From: Chryseobacterium sp. 18061
GTDB taxonomy: Bacteria > Pseudomonadota > Gammaproteobacteria > Enterobacterales > Enterobacteriaceae
Length of the DNA: 64,000 nt
Assembly: GCA_902706205.1 (NCBI GenBank)
Contig: CACSKA010000001.1
Coordinates: forward strand, 1 to 64,000
Direction: 5' to 3'
Position 1 is the first letter of the stretch. Each line of letters begins with the position of its first letter. Under the pieces are notes generated by a model, which was not told the origin of the DNA, did not search any database, and was given only the letters and a program-made list of their open reading frames with translations. A program made the position numbers and the translations under genes. Below, piece by piece: positions 48,619-56,530 of this stretch.

Positions 48619-49824
48619 ATGCCGACAAAAAATGCTGAAGATTACCTATCCGCATTAGCGGATGAGCTTGCAATCAGTGAGTCACGTTATGAGCAGGCAT
48701 GCCGTAGTTATACATCACTAGGCGAATGGCTTCATCGCCCGGAGTCTGCCGTCGTCAAATACGATCCGCAAGTTTACGTACAGGGTTCATTCCGGTTGGG
48801 GACTGCCATTCGTCCATTGAATGATAAAGAGGAGTACGATGTAGATTCTGTTTGCTTACTTCAGCGCCTCAGTACGAAGGACCTTACTCAGAACGAGTTG
48901 AAGGCTTTAGTCGGCGATGAAATCAAGGCGTATCACAAAGCTCAAAATATGGTTAAGCCCGTTCGCGAGGGACGACGCTGTTGGGTCCTGGACTATGCTG
49001 ACGGTGCTCAATTTCATATGGATGTCGTCCCCTCACTCCCAAACGCTGCCAGACAGCGTATTTTGCTTGAAAACAGCGGCTTCGATCTGAAATGGTCCGA
49101 GACTGCTATGGTTATCACCGATATTGAATCTCCTGTTTACCAGGTGCTTTCTGATGATTGGCAACGCTCGAATCCTAAAGGGTATGCTGAGTGGTTTAAG
49201 CTGCAGATGAGGGCCGTTTTTGAACAGCGCAGAAAAGTACTGGCGGAATCGATGAAAGCCAGTGTTGAAGATATTCCTGATTATAAAGTTCGGACTCCGC
49301 TCCAGTCAGCAATTATGATTCTGAAACGCCACCGTGACGGTATGTTTGAAAAGCGGTATGACGAACGTCCCATTTCAGTCATTATTACAACGCTTGCTGC
49401 ACATGCATACTGTGGTGAAGACAAGATAGCAGATGCTCTCTACTCAATCCTTGCTCGAATGGACTCTTTTATCGATCATGATGGGTATCGTTACATTATC
49501 CGTAATCCTTCAGATCCTCTCGAAAATTTCGCAGATAAATGGCCGCAACACCCAGAAAGGGAAGCCGCATTCTTCGAGTGGCTTCACCAGGCTCGACAAG
49601 ATTTTGGAGCTTTAGCTAATCAAATTGAGAAACGCCGCCTGGTTGATAGCATTCGGTCTCATATGGGGGCTGTAGCCGAAAGGGCAGCAACTCGTCTTGG
49701 GCCTCCTCCTGGATCAATGTTGCAACCAGCGACAACAGCTGCAGCTTTGGGAGCTGCTACATTGAGCACTCCAGCATTTCCTAATACTCGACGGGAGCCA
49801 ACCTCACCGAAGGGATTCGCATGA
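48619..49824 (+). CDS. cdnD: CBASS CD-NTase (CdnD-like nucleotide cyclase)
   Basis: The protein has 401 residues from the ATG at 48619. The nucleotidyltransferase core shows GSFRLGT (GS at 56-57), EYDVDS with D74 and D76, and the third metal aspartate D135 in FHMDVVPS. An OAS1-like C-terminal domain follows ('PLQSAIMILKRHRDGMF', 'PISVIITTLAAHAY'). The last about 40 residues form a flexible Pro/Ala/Thr-rich tail ending KGFA; in type II CBASS the C-terminal residue is what Cap2 conjugates to partners. On phage infection the enzyme makes a cyclic oligonucleotide that activates the effector. Clade D is my best guess, because of the SAVED effector and overall look. Overlaps cap2 by 4 bases. Confidence 0.88.
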   Translation: MPTKNAEDYLSALADELAISESRYEQACRSYTSLGEWLHRPESAVVKYDPQVYVQGSFRLGTAIRPLNDKEEYDVDSVCLLQRLSTKDLTQNELKALVGDEIKAYHKAQNMVKPVREGRRCWVLDYADGAQFHMDVVPSLPNAARQRILLENSGFDLKWSETAMVITDIESPVYQVLSDDWQRSNPKGYAEWFKLQMRAVFEQRRKVLAESMKASVEDIPDYKVRTPLQSAIMILKRHRDGMFEKRYDERPISVIITTLAAHAYCGEDKIADALYSILARMDSFIDHDGYRYIIRNPSDPLENFADKWPQHPEREAAFFEWLHQARQDFGALANQIEKRRLVDSIRSHMGAVAERAATRLGPPPGSMLQPATTAAALGAATLSTPAFPNTRREPTSPKGFA

Positions 49825-51539
49825 TTTGGTGGGCTGAGCAACCTGTTCGTGCGCAGTCCGAGCGTGCTGCCATTTCGGACATGGAAGAGCGGAGCTCATG
49901 GCTTACTAATGTAAAATGGAACTTAGCAAGTAATTTGCGACTCGCTGCCGACTTTGATTTGCAGGTGGAGGAACGACTAATTGCGCTGACAATTACATAC
50001 CCTGACTATTTCCCGGATGTACCTCCTTCTGTTGTTCCACGGGATGGGAAACGTTTATCTGGTCATCAATATGGGGAGGCTGGGGAGCTTTGTCTGCAAT
50101 TTCGCTCCGATAATTGGATGCCCGAAATTACGGGGGCAATGATGATTGAGAGTGCTTATCATTTACTATTGTCCGAGCAGGAGACCGGAGAACCTGCTCC
50201 ATCCGAACATCGGGTTCTTCCCGCTCAGCGAGCAAGAGGTTCCGTATTTCGTTTCCTTTATTCTCCGGGTGTGTTAGCTGGGTTACTGATGGTAGAAGAA
50301 GGTCGTGTGGTAGATGCTGAAATTCAGGAGCATCTTTATGCTGGTGCTTTTGCTGCTCAGCTCACACGAATCGGTTCTGCCGATGAATCTTTGTGGAATG
50401 AACCAAACATACGTGGTTACGGGGCTGGCACTGTAGCGACTCAGGTAATTCGTTTGCCGGAAGGCGTATCAGTCGCGTGCAAAACTTTTAATGATCTCAC
50501 TTCATTACTTGAAAGCAGCGGTTTCGAAACAGCCATAACCGAGTTATTGCAAGGAACCAGTCCTTCAGTTGTGATTCTTTTCAATGGTACTGATTTACAA
50601 GTCTCTATGATTTACGGTACTTCAGACGCTCGTAAGATGATCAACTACGACAAGATTATTGCTGACCTTGATTACGAGCGTCTTGATCCCGAGTTTGCAT
50701 GTCTCAAAAATGCAAAAGTTGCTGTAGTTGGTTGTGGATCCGTTGGGTCCAAAGTTGCCGTACATCTTGCTCGATCCGGTGTAGGGCAGTTTGTTCTCGT
50801 TGACGGAGATTTGCTCGCTTCGGGAAATCTGGTACGCAACGAGCTTGACTGGCGTGCTGTCGGTATGCACAAATCGCAAGCACTGGCAGCCAGGCTTCAG
50901 GAGGTTAATGCCATCTGTACAGTTCTTAGTCGTACAACTGTTCTTGGTGGACAGGAGAGTGGGGAAACAACCTCTGCGACGATGAAGTACATCGGAGATT
51001 GTGATTTGATCATAGACGCAACCGCTGATCCAGCCGTCTTCAATTTATGCGCATCAATTTCACGTAGGGCAAAGAAGCCGATTTGCTGGGCACAGGTTTT
51101 TGGCGGTGGAGGTGGTGGTATAGTTGTTCGGTTGCGTCCGGATCTGGACCCCACGCCTCTGACTGCCAGACAACGGATAGAAACCTGGTATGCGGAGCAG
51201 GGTATAGACTGGCCTGAGAACAACACTCCAGAGCCATACTCACAGATTGATGGATCTGGTAAGCCATTAATTGCAGATGATGCAGATGTTTCCGTTATTG
51301 CGGCGCATTTATCTCGTTATGCAATTGATCTTCTCGTCCGTCCTGATTCTACTATCTTCCCCTATTCGGTCTACCTTATCGGAATGGCGGATAATTGGAT
51401 ATTCACTGCTCCCTTTGACGTAAGGCCAATCGATCTTGGTGAAAGTGATGGGTGGGGTACAGAAGCACAAGCAGGTGATTCCGAGGCTTGCCGACAATTA
51501 TTAGCTGACTTGTTGCCTGGAGAAAACAATGCTGGTTGA
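49821..51539 (+). CDS. cap2: CBASS Cap2, fused E2-E1 ubiquitin-transfer-like protein
   Basis: The protein has 572 residues. The N-terminal E2-like domain has the catalytic Cys91 in AGELCLQFRSDNW after 'YPDYFPDVPPSV'. A linker domain follows (about 140-290). The C-terminal E1/ThiF domain has the ATP motif VVGCGSVGSK (302-311), 'LVDGD.L..GNLVRNEL' and a candidate catalytic Cys422 in RAKKPICWAQVFGGGGGG. Cap2 adenylates the CD-NTase C-terminus and attaches it to cellular targets, priming the cyclase. Overlaps cap3 by 11 bases, so all four genes are translationally coupled. Confidence 0.92.
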   Translation: MIWWAEQPVRAQSERAAISDMEERSSWLTNVKWNLASNLRLAADFDLQVEERLIALTITYPDYFPDVPPSVVPRDGKRLSGHQYGEAGELCLQFRSDNWMPEITGAMMIESAYHLLLSEQETGEPAPSEHRVLPAQRARGSVFRFLYSPGVLAGLLMVEEGRVVDAEIQEHLYAGAFAAQLTRIGSADESLWNEPNIRGYGAGTVATQVIRLPEGVSVACKTFNDLTSLLESSGFETAITELLQGTSPSVVILFNGTDLQVSMIYGTSDARKMINYDKIIADLDYERLDPEFACLKNAKVAVVGCGSVGSKVAVHLARSGVGQFVLVDGDLLASGNLVRNELDWRAVGMHKSQALAARLQEVNAICTVLSRTTVLGGQESGETTSATMKYIGDCDLIIDATADPAVFNLCASISRRAKKPICWAQVFGGGGGGIVVRLRPDLDPTPLTARQRIETWYAEQGIDWPENNTPEPYSQIDGSGKPLIADDADVSVIAAHLSRYAIDLLVRPDSTIFPYSVYLIGMADNWIFTAPFDVRPIDLGESDGWGTEAQAGDSEACRQLLADLLPGENNAG

Positions 51540-51993
51540 GCTCGCTGAAAGCGTAAAAGTCAAGCTGCGTACAGAGCTCAAGGCGGCTGGCAGTAGAGAA
51601 ATTGGTGGGGTGATGATGGGAGAACAAATTGCTCCAGGCCATTTTCGAGTTGTTGACTTGTCGATTGATAGTCTGACTGGCGGAAAAGCTCATTTTGTAC
51701 GCGATACAGAAGCACATAACGAAGCTCTAAATGCTTTTTTTCTCAGAACAGATCATGAATACGATCGATTCAATTACTTAGGTGAATGGCACTCCCATCC
51801 GCGTTTTTCAGTTGCTCCGAGCTCTCAGGATGTTTCTTCGATGATCGATTTGGTTGAAGGGGAAAGAGGGATCGAGTTTGCTGTATTGCTAATCGTTAGG
51901 CTGCGCTGGTGGCGAAAGCTCACCCTCTCTTGTACCCTATTTTGTCGAAATGCTAGCCCCCTGGCTGTTGATATTTTGGAGTCTTCATCTTGA
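51529..51993 (+). CDS. cap3: CBASS Cap3, JAMM deconjugating protease
   Basis: The protein has 154 residues. A complete JAMM zinc site is present: E24 (SREIGGVMMG), H88-S-H90-P in GEWHSHPRFS, and D101 in PSSQDVSSM. Cap3 removes the CD-NTase from Cap2-made conjugates and so restrains the system. The ending (KLTLSCTLFCRNASPLAVDI) fits the last strands of the family, so there is no truncation. Overlaps the effector gene by 4 bases. Confidence 0.92.
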   Translation: MLVELAESVKVKLRTELKAAGSREIGGVMMGEQIAPGHFRVVDLSIDSLTGGKAHFVRDTEAHNEALNAFFLRTDHEYDRFNYLGEWHSHPRFSVAPSSQDVSSMIDLVEGERGIEFAVLLIVRLRWWRKLTLSCTLFCRNASPLAVDILESSS

Positions 51994-53060
51994 TAAACTA
52001 TTTTCTGCGTTCACTGATTGACTGGGTCTTCAGAAAGCGGTCTGCTGGTCTGGCTTTGGTCAGAATCGGTGTGCCGATTTTTGGGTTTGTCCTTGCCGGG
52101 TTAACTGTTGGTGTGAAGATACCCACATCCCAGGGGAATTTCATTTTCAGTTGGGACTCATCAGGTAGCATTGGTGCACTAAGTTGGGGCGTGTTTTTCA
52201 TAGCGCTGTTAATTGTGTTCTTAGGCATATTCCTAATTGTCCGGGATATCCATCAAGAGAGCCGTAAGAAAGTTATCGTCATTGAAGCAAGAGGGCTTAG
52301 AGACTACCAAGGGCAACCTATGGCAACCTCGGTTCCTGCGTCAATATTGGGACGGCGCGAGCAGGTGGTTATTGATCTAAGAAAGGGGATGGTCGATGGT
52401 ACGATCCTCAGTCCCGATGCAGCAATACGTCGGCTTGAGAGTCTCCCTGATGATATAGCTCGAAGGTGTGATGGGTTTGACAGGTCTGATATCTCATTCG
52501 CACTTGGAGGACTAGCACCAGTACCATTTCTCTTTTTGCTTGGAGTGATTGTTGACGATGAATCTCAAACATTCATCATGGACTGGGATCGGCGACAACA
52601 TGCCTGGCGAGCACTTACTGATGAAGACGATGGCAACCGTTTCATTGTTTCAGGGCTTGATGCTATTAACACCACGGTAAAACGTGTAGCGCTTTGTGTA
52701 TCTGCGTCATACGATGTCAATGAAGTTGATGTGCGGATGGTTGAACCTGATGCTCCAATCATCAAAGCAGAGTTAGTGGGACGGAATACTCATTCCCACT
52801 GGTCGGAAGTTAAGCAGCGACAGCTCGCGCAGCAGTTTCTTGATATTGTCATGTCCTTAGCTCAGCAAGGGGGCGTCGAAATATCATTATTTCTGGCAGC
52901 ACCTGCGAGTCTTTCACTGAGATTGGGTACTATCTACGATAGGCGTAATCTTCCTCGTATTGAAGTTAACCAATATGAACAAAGTGATCCTAAACGATTC
53001 CCTTGGGCGATTCGAATGCCGGTAGCTGGTTTGCCTCATGCTGAGTTGATACAGCGATAA
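51990..53060 (+). CDS. cap14: CBASS effector with two membrane helices and a SAVED domain (Cap14-like)
   Basis: The protein has 356 residues. Two membrane helices lie at about 20-42 and 60-84, followed by a basic stretch (RDIHQESRKK) and a SAVED domain (about 160-345) with the typical late segment 'EISLFLAAPASLSLRLGTIYDRRNLPRIEVNQYE'. SAVED domains bind the cyclic oligonucleotide and the helices are thought to damage the inner membrane and kill the infected cell. Its start overlaps cap3, completing a cdn-cap2-cap3-effector operon. A terminator hairpin follows. Confidence 0.88.
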   Translation: MINYFLRSLIDWVFRKRSAGLALVRIGVPIFGFVLAGLTVGVKIPTSQGNFIFSWDSSGSIGALSWGVFFIALLIVFLGIFLIVRDIHQESRKKVIVIEARGLRDYQGQPMATSVPASILGRREQVVIDLRKGMVDGTILSPDAAIRRLESLPDDIARRCDGFDRSDISFALGGLAPVPFLFLLGVIVDDESQTFIMDWDRRQHAWRALTDEDDGNRFIVSGLDAINTTVKRVALCVSASYDVNEVDVRMVEPDAPIIKAELVGRNTHSHWSEVKQRQLAQQFLDIVMSLAQQGGVEISLFLAAPASLSLRLGTIYDRRNLPRIEVNQYEQSDPKRFPWAIRMPVAGLPHAELIQR

Positions 53061-53125
53061 GTTTTGGGTACGTTTGTTGTTCGCGTCAGTGTTGAACTCC
53101 CAGGTGATAATTTGATATCAAAAAA

Positions 53126-53158
53126 TATAAACGGACCAGTACTACTGGCCCGTTTATA
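53126..53158. terminator. Long bidirectional hairpin after the CBASS operon
   Basis: ATAAACGG-a-CCAGTA pairs with TACTGG-c-CCGTTTAT around a single C, with a single opposed A/C mismatch; an A run on one side and T-rich DNA near the other suit a terminator for both strands. It lies 65 bases after the CBASS effector and before the convergent alpA. Confidence 0.8.
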
Positions 53159-53200
53159 CAAAGGGTTATATGAGATGTGATACTTTCGTTTTAGCAGTAA

Positions 53201-53401
53201 TTACTTACGATTTTTCAGCCATGCTTCAATCTCATGCAGGAACCAGCGAACAGATTTTTTCCCCAACTTTACTTGTTTCGGAAAGGTTGGATCGTAGCGC
53301 GGTGACTTTGGATTAATCCAGTCATAAATTGTTGCGCGGCTAATGCCAATTAACTTTGCAAGTTCTTTTATACGTAGCATATGAGAATTTGTTTTGTTCA
53401 T
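53201..53401 (-). CDS. alpA: AlpA-family regulator (excisionase-like HTH)
   Basis: The protein has 66 residues. 'MLRIKELAKLIGISRATIYDWI' followed by 'FPKQVKLGKKSVRWFLHEIEAWLKNR' is the AlpA/MerR-like winged helix pattern. Such proteins in P4-type islands switch on the integrase or act in excision. GGAGTAACG precedes the ATG. It is divergent from the next unknown gene, so both may share control sequences in 53402-53534. Confidence 0.93.
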   Translation of the reverse strand: MNKTNSHMLRIKELAKLIGISRATIYDWINPKSPRYDPTFPKQVKLGKKSVRWFLHEIEAWLKNRK

Positions 53402-53534
53402 CGTTACTCCTTATCGAATACATCTGGTTGATTTCGGAGTTAATGTTAAAGGTGAGTATCAGTTGCTGTTAGGGGTGTATCTAACGTGACTTCTAGCGAA
53501 ATGTTGAGAGATACGCCCCTTGACAAGAGGGAAG

Positions 53535-54362
53535 ATGATGAGTTATAGTAAAAAGAAAATTCGTCGTAGAAATCGTATTTTTGTAGATGATCTATATGAC
53601 GAACTTTACGATGATTTTTATCATCAGCTCGATGACATTGGAAGTGAATTATTTTCTTCGCATAGATCTTTTCTGGACAAATTTTTAGAAAGGCAGATGC
53701 AGGATGCCTTAAAATTTGTCGAGGATTTTAGATACATCAAGCAGAGAGAACATTTTTCTGCTCACGGTTTACTTCTTAAGTATACTTCTGAATTGTTAAG
53801 CAAAGAATTCAGTCGCTATCTTGATGATGAATTTTTTGGTGAGCAATCGTCAAATAATATTAGAGCGATTTTTGCTCAAGGCTCTAATAATAAAAATAAT
53901 TCCAAGAACATTTCTCTGGCAATGAAATCTTTTTATTGGGGAGTGTTAATGTATGAAGGAGGGGATAAGTTTCTAGGTTGTGATTTTATTGTTAAAGCAT
54001 TGTGTGGGTTAGGTCGAGGGGCTGTTGAATATCAATCGAAATTAATTAAGGCCCAAAAAAGTGAGAGAATATCCAAATCAAAAAAAATACATAATGCTCA
54101 CAGGAGTAAAGAAATTAAAAACATACTTATCAAGTTATTAATGGCAGGGAAATATAAAGGTAAGTGGTGCTCATATTCTTCTTTACAGGAAGCTGTGACA
54201 GCCGAATTTATGAAAAAAATTTGTGATAAGTTTGATTTGAAAGAGACGGAATTTCAGTGGGATGCGGTAGGTGAAACGATAAAAAGTTGGCGAGAAAATG
54301 ATGCTTCTATCAGAATGGCTTTTGATTATGCGGTGAAAAAAGATAAAAATAGCCTTCTTTAA
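53535..54362 (+). CDS. Unknown 275-residue basic protein next to the integrase
   Basis: The frame starts at the second in-frame option, ATGATGAGT at 53535, after AAGAGGGAAG; a TTG at 53520 is less likely. The start is very basic (SKKKIRRRNRIF) and is followed by a striking acidic-aromatic stretch (DDLYDELYDDFYHQLDD). The rest is helical, with no membrane segment. DNA is clearly AT-rich (about two thirds A+T by eye), unlike the CBASS and int genes beside it, suggesting separate transfer. I recognise no family. A cargo role such as phage defence is possible only by location. Confidence 0.6.
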   Translation: MMSYSKKKIRRRNRIFVDDLYDELYDDFYHQLDDIGSELFSSHRSFLDKFLERQMQDALKFVEDFRYIKQREHFSAHGLLLKYTSELLSKEFSRYLDDEFFGEQSSNNIRAIFAQGSNNKNNSKNISLAMKSFYWGVLMYEGGDKFLGCDFIVKALCGLGRGAVEYQSKLIKAQKSERISKSKKIHNAHRSKEIKNILIKLLMAGKYKGKWCSYSSLQEAVTAEFMKKICDKFDLKETEFQWDAVGETIKSWRENDASIRMAFDYAVKKDKNSLL

Positions 54363-54382
54363 GCGAGTGATGAAGGCTATTT
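54347..54382. terminator. Bidirectional terminator between the unknown gene and int
   Basis: AAATAGCCTTC and GAAGGCTATTT form a perfect 11-base stem around 14 bases, starting inside the stop region of the 53535 gene. T and A runs at the ends serve both convergent genes. Confidence 0.85.
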
Positions 54383-54392
54383 ATTCTCAATT

Positions 54393-55592
54393 TCAAATTG
54401 CAGACATAACATAATCAGCCCATGTCTGCATCATTGGTCGACGTTCATCCAGCAAATCAGTACGATGGTAAGCGGCCTCGGATTTATTTTTGATCGTGTG
54501 TGCCAGAGCTCGTTCAGCGACATCATGAGGGTAACGATGTTCGCTACACCAGTCACGGAAGCTTGAACGAAATCCGTGGGCAACGGCAAAACGCCCCTGG
54601 GTATCACTGACAGCTTTGGTTTTACGTAAAAAAGATGTCAGTACCATATCTGTAAGCACTGTTTGCTTTCTTGGGGAAGGAAACACTAATTCGTCATGTA
54701 AACCCTTCATGTGTTCAAGAATTTCAATAGCCTGCTCGGATAATGGTACACGATGCCTGATACTTCCTTTCATACGTCCAGGTGGGATCGTCCAGATCTT
54801 GCGTTTAAAATCAATTTCCTTCCAGTCCATTGCTCTCGCTTCACCGGAACGACAGGCTGTCAAAATGACGAACAGCAATAGCGCTCGCGTGACATTGTAG
54901 CGCTCAGTAGTGTAGACGCGAGAAGCGATATACAAAGGTATCACCTTCCAAGGCATAGCTGGCTGATGTTCTGTACGTATGCTAACACTGACCTGCTGGG
55001 GCAGTAGGTGATCTACAACATCAACGGGATTAGCGTTGCAATAACCATGAGCCCATGCCCATTGCATAACCTTATGGATACGCTGTTTAACTCTGCCAGC
55101 CGTTTCTGGAATGGTCATCCATGAAGGACGTAAAACGTCAGCAACGTTGGCTGGGGTTATTGCGTCAAGAGGCACAGCTCCCAAGCTAGGAAATACATGC
55201 TGTTCAAGGGTGGTGATCCACTGCTTGCCATGTTTCTTGTTACGCCATCCCGGTAGCAATTCTGCATGAACCTTTCTGGCCGCTTCTTCAAAGGTGGGGA
55301 TAACCACCATTGTGGTTTCAGCTTTTTTGAGTTCAAGCGGATCATCACCAGATGATAATTGCTCACGCATTGTTTGCGCTAGCCTCGCAACTTCAGCAAT
55401 GCTGACCTCAGGGTAAGAGCCAAGTCCAGCATTACGTCGTTTTTGCGTGACCGGGCTGACATAGCGAAGGACCCATTTGCCACGACCTTTTGTAGAGGAG
55501 GGGTGAAGGGTGAGGCCAGTAATACCTCCGTGTGGTATCGGCTTATCTTCAGGTTTGATGTGACGGGCTTTAGTGTCTGTCAGTAGTGCCAT
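54393..55592 (-). CDS. int: P4-type tyrosine integrase
   Basis: The protein has 399 residues. The N-terminal arm-binding DUF4102 domain (about 1-90, 'GLTLHPSSTKGRGKWVLRYVSPVTQKRRNAGLGSYPEVSIAEVARLAQ') precedes a core-binding domain and the catalytic domain. Catalytic residues seen are R in LTACRSGEAR, HGFR (the H-x-x-R box) and the tyrosine in EAAYHRTDLLDERR. It inserts and excises genomic islands, usually at tRNA genes. It reads away from the right-hand junction. Full length, no frameshift. Confidence 0.95.
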   Translation of the reverse strand: MALLTDTKARHIKPEDKPIPHGGITGLTLHPSSTKGRGKWVLRYVSPVTQKRRNAGLGSYPEVSIAEVARLAQTMREQLSSGDDPLELKKAETTMVVIPTFEEAARKVHAELLPGWRNKKHGKQWITTLEQHVFPSLGAVPLDAITPANVADVLRPSWMTIPETAGRVKQRIHKVMQWAWAHGYCNANPVDVVDHLLPQQVSVSIRTEHQPAMPWKVIPLYIASRVYTTERYNVTRALLLFVILTACRSGEARAMDWKEIDFKRKIWTIPPGRMKGSIRHRVPLSEQAIEILEHMKGLHDELVFPSPRKQTVLTDMVLTSFLRKTKAVSDTQGRFAVAHGFRSSFRDWCSEHRYPHDVAERALAHTIKNKSEAAYHRTDLLDERRPMMQTWADYVMSAI

Positions 55593-55614
55593 GTACTGTA
55601 AATCCTGTATTTTG

Positions 55615-55646
55615 AGTATGCCACCAGTATGCCATCTAGTATGCCA
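55615..55646. repeat. Three direct repeats AGTATGCCA, probable integrase arm sites
   Basis: Copies at 55615-55623, 55626-55634 and 55638-55646, spaced 11 and 12 bases, lie 20-55 bases before the integrase start. Tyrosine integrases of this type bind such arm repeats next to the crossover core. They may also autoregulate int. Confidence 0.7.
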
Positions 55647-55771
55647 TTTGTGGTAATCTTCAATCAGATGATATTGACATTGCCAGGACGAAAACTAGCA
55701 TTATTGCGAGGTGTGGCGGGGTAGTGTTGACGTGGTTGGTCTAAATCGGATTTGTATCAAGCGGACGTCCG

Positions 55772-55779
55772 TTCCGCCA
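55772..55779 (+). other. Possible att remnant: tRNA-3'-end-like TTCCGCCA
   Basis: TTCCGCCA followed shortly by a strong hairpin looks like the last bases of a serine or selenocysteine tRNA and its terminator. That is what remains at the far end of an island inserted in a tRNA 3' end. No T-loop consensus lies upstream, so any duplication is short. The intact tRNA would be outside the window. Tentative. Confidence 0.3.
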
Positions 55780-55786
55780 CTATTCA

Positions 55787-55818
55787 GAAGGCCTGAGTCA
55801 GCAATGATTCAGGCCTTC
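55787..55818 (+). terminator. Hairpin terminator just outside the island
   Basis: GAAGGCCTGA and TCAGGCCTTC form a perfect 10-base stem around 12 bases, followed by CGTCGTTT. It may be the original terminator of the target tRNA gene. Confidence 0.65.
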
Positions 55819-55885
55819 GTCGTTTCTGCCGTTCTCAACGGCGAATGTTTCCCCTGCCATGATGACCCGACAGGGGAAATCGCCG

Positions 55886-56410
55886 CTAGCGTCGATTCCA
55901 GGGCATCACGCTCAGCAAACGTGCCATTCCACAAAATCCACTGACGCCAGCAAACAGCAAACCTGCGCCGACAAAACCGGAAAGCAGGAAGAATGCCTGA
56001 TGAACGCTGTAGCCCAGAATCACGCCAATCAGAATCAGCGTACCCGCCACGATTTGCACCTGACGCATAATGGGCAGCGGCTGAGATTTATCCTTCAGGA
56101 TCGCTTCACCCGTTTTCTTCCAGCCGTTCAAACCACCTTCAAGAATAAACACTTTGGCCGGGGCAACCGCCTGCTCCAGTTTTTGCGCATTCTGAGCGGT
56201 ACGCGTGCCAGACTGACAATAAAAAATCACCGTATCGTAGTCTTCGAACGGCCCAAGCCGGTCGCCATTTTCGATAGCGGAAAGCGAGAGTAAATGCGCT
56301 TCGGCAATATTTTCGCGAGCATATTCATCCGGCTCGCGAATGTCTATCAGGGCCGCGCCCTGTGCCAGAAGTGCCCTGGCCTCTGCAGGGGAAAGTGAAG
56401 GGATGGTCAT
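55886..56410 (-). CDS. ygaP: YgaP-like membrane-anchored rhodanese
   Basis: The protein has 174 residues from the ATG at 56410 (MTIPSLSPAEA), preceded by AAGGAACGCT; this equals E. coli YgaP in length, and an upstream ATG at 56449 has no such signal. The rhodanese domain (about 5-105) has the active-site loop C65-QSGTR. Two C-terminal helices (about 117-136 and 138-165, a DUF2892 unit) anchor it in the inner membrane. It transfers sulfur to acceptors such as cyanide in vitro. The physiological partner is unclear. A core-genome gene at the island edge. Confidence 0.92.
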   Translation of the reverse strand: MTIPSLSPAEARALLAQGAALIDIREPDEYARENIAEAHLLSLSAIENGDRLGPFEDYDTVIFYCQSGTRTAQNAQKLEQAVAPAKVFILEGGLNGWKKTGEAILKDKSQPLPIMRQVQIVAGTLILIGVILGYSVHQAFFLLSGFVGAGLLFAGVSGFCGMARLLSVMPWNRR

Positions 56411-56530
56411 AGCGTTCCTTATTGATAACCCGTCATTTATGTTGGGCATCCTACCCTAATTATTCCTGTTCGTGTTTGTCGGGGGATCAATTTACGGGCC
56501 CGAATCCTCAGGCATTCAGGCCCGCGGTAC

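Noticed and set aside
51860..51993. Frameshift in the end of cap3
   Set aside because: The tail looked odd at first, but KLTLSCTLFCRNASPLAVDI fits the last strands of JAMM Cap3 proteins, and the overlap with the next gene is intact.
51990..53060. Cap4-type nuclease-SAVED effector
   Set aside because: The N-terminal part is two membrane helices with no PD-(D/E)XK domain, so the TM-SAVED type fits better.
55839..55885. Hairpin CGGCGA/TCGCCG with TTTCCCCTG/CAGGGGAAA as a ygaP terminator
   Set aside because: The pairing is good but there is no T run after it on the minus strand, and part could be chance in palindromic coding-edge DNA; not listed as a feature.
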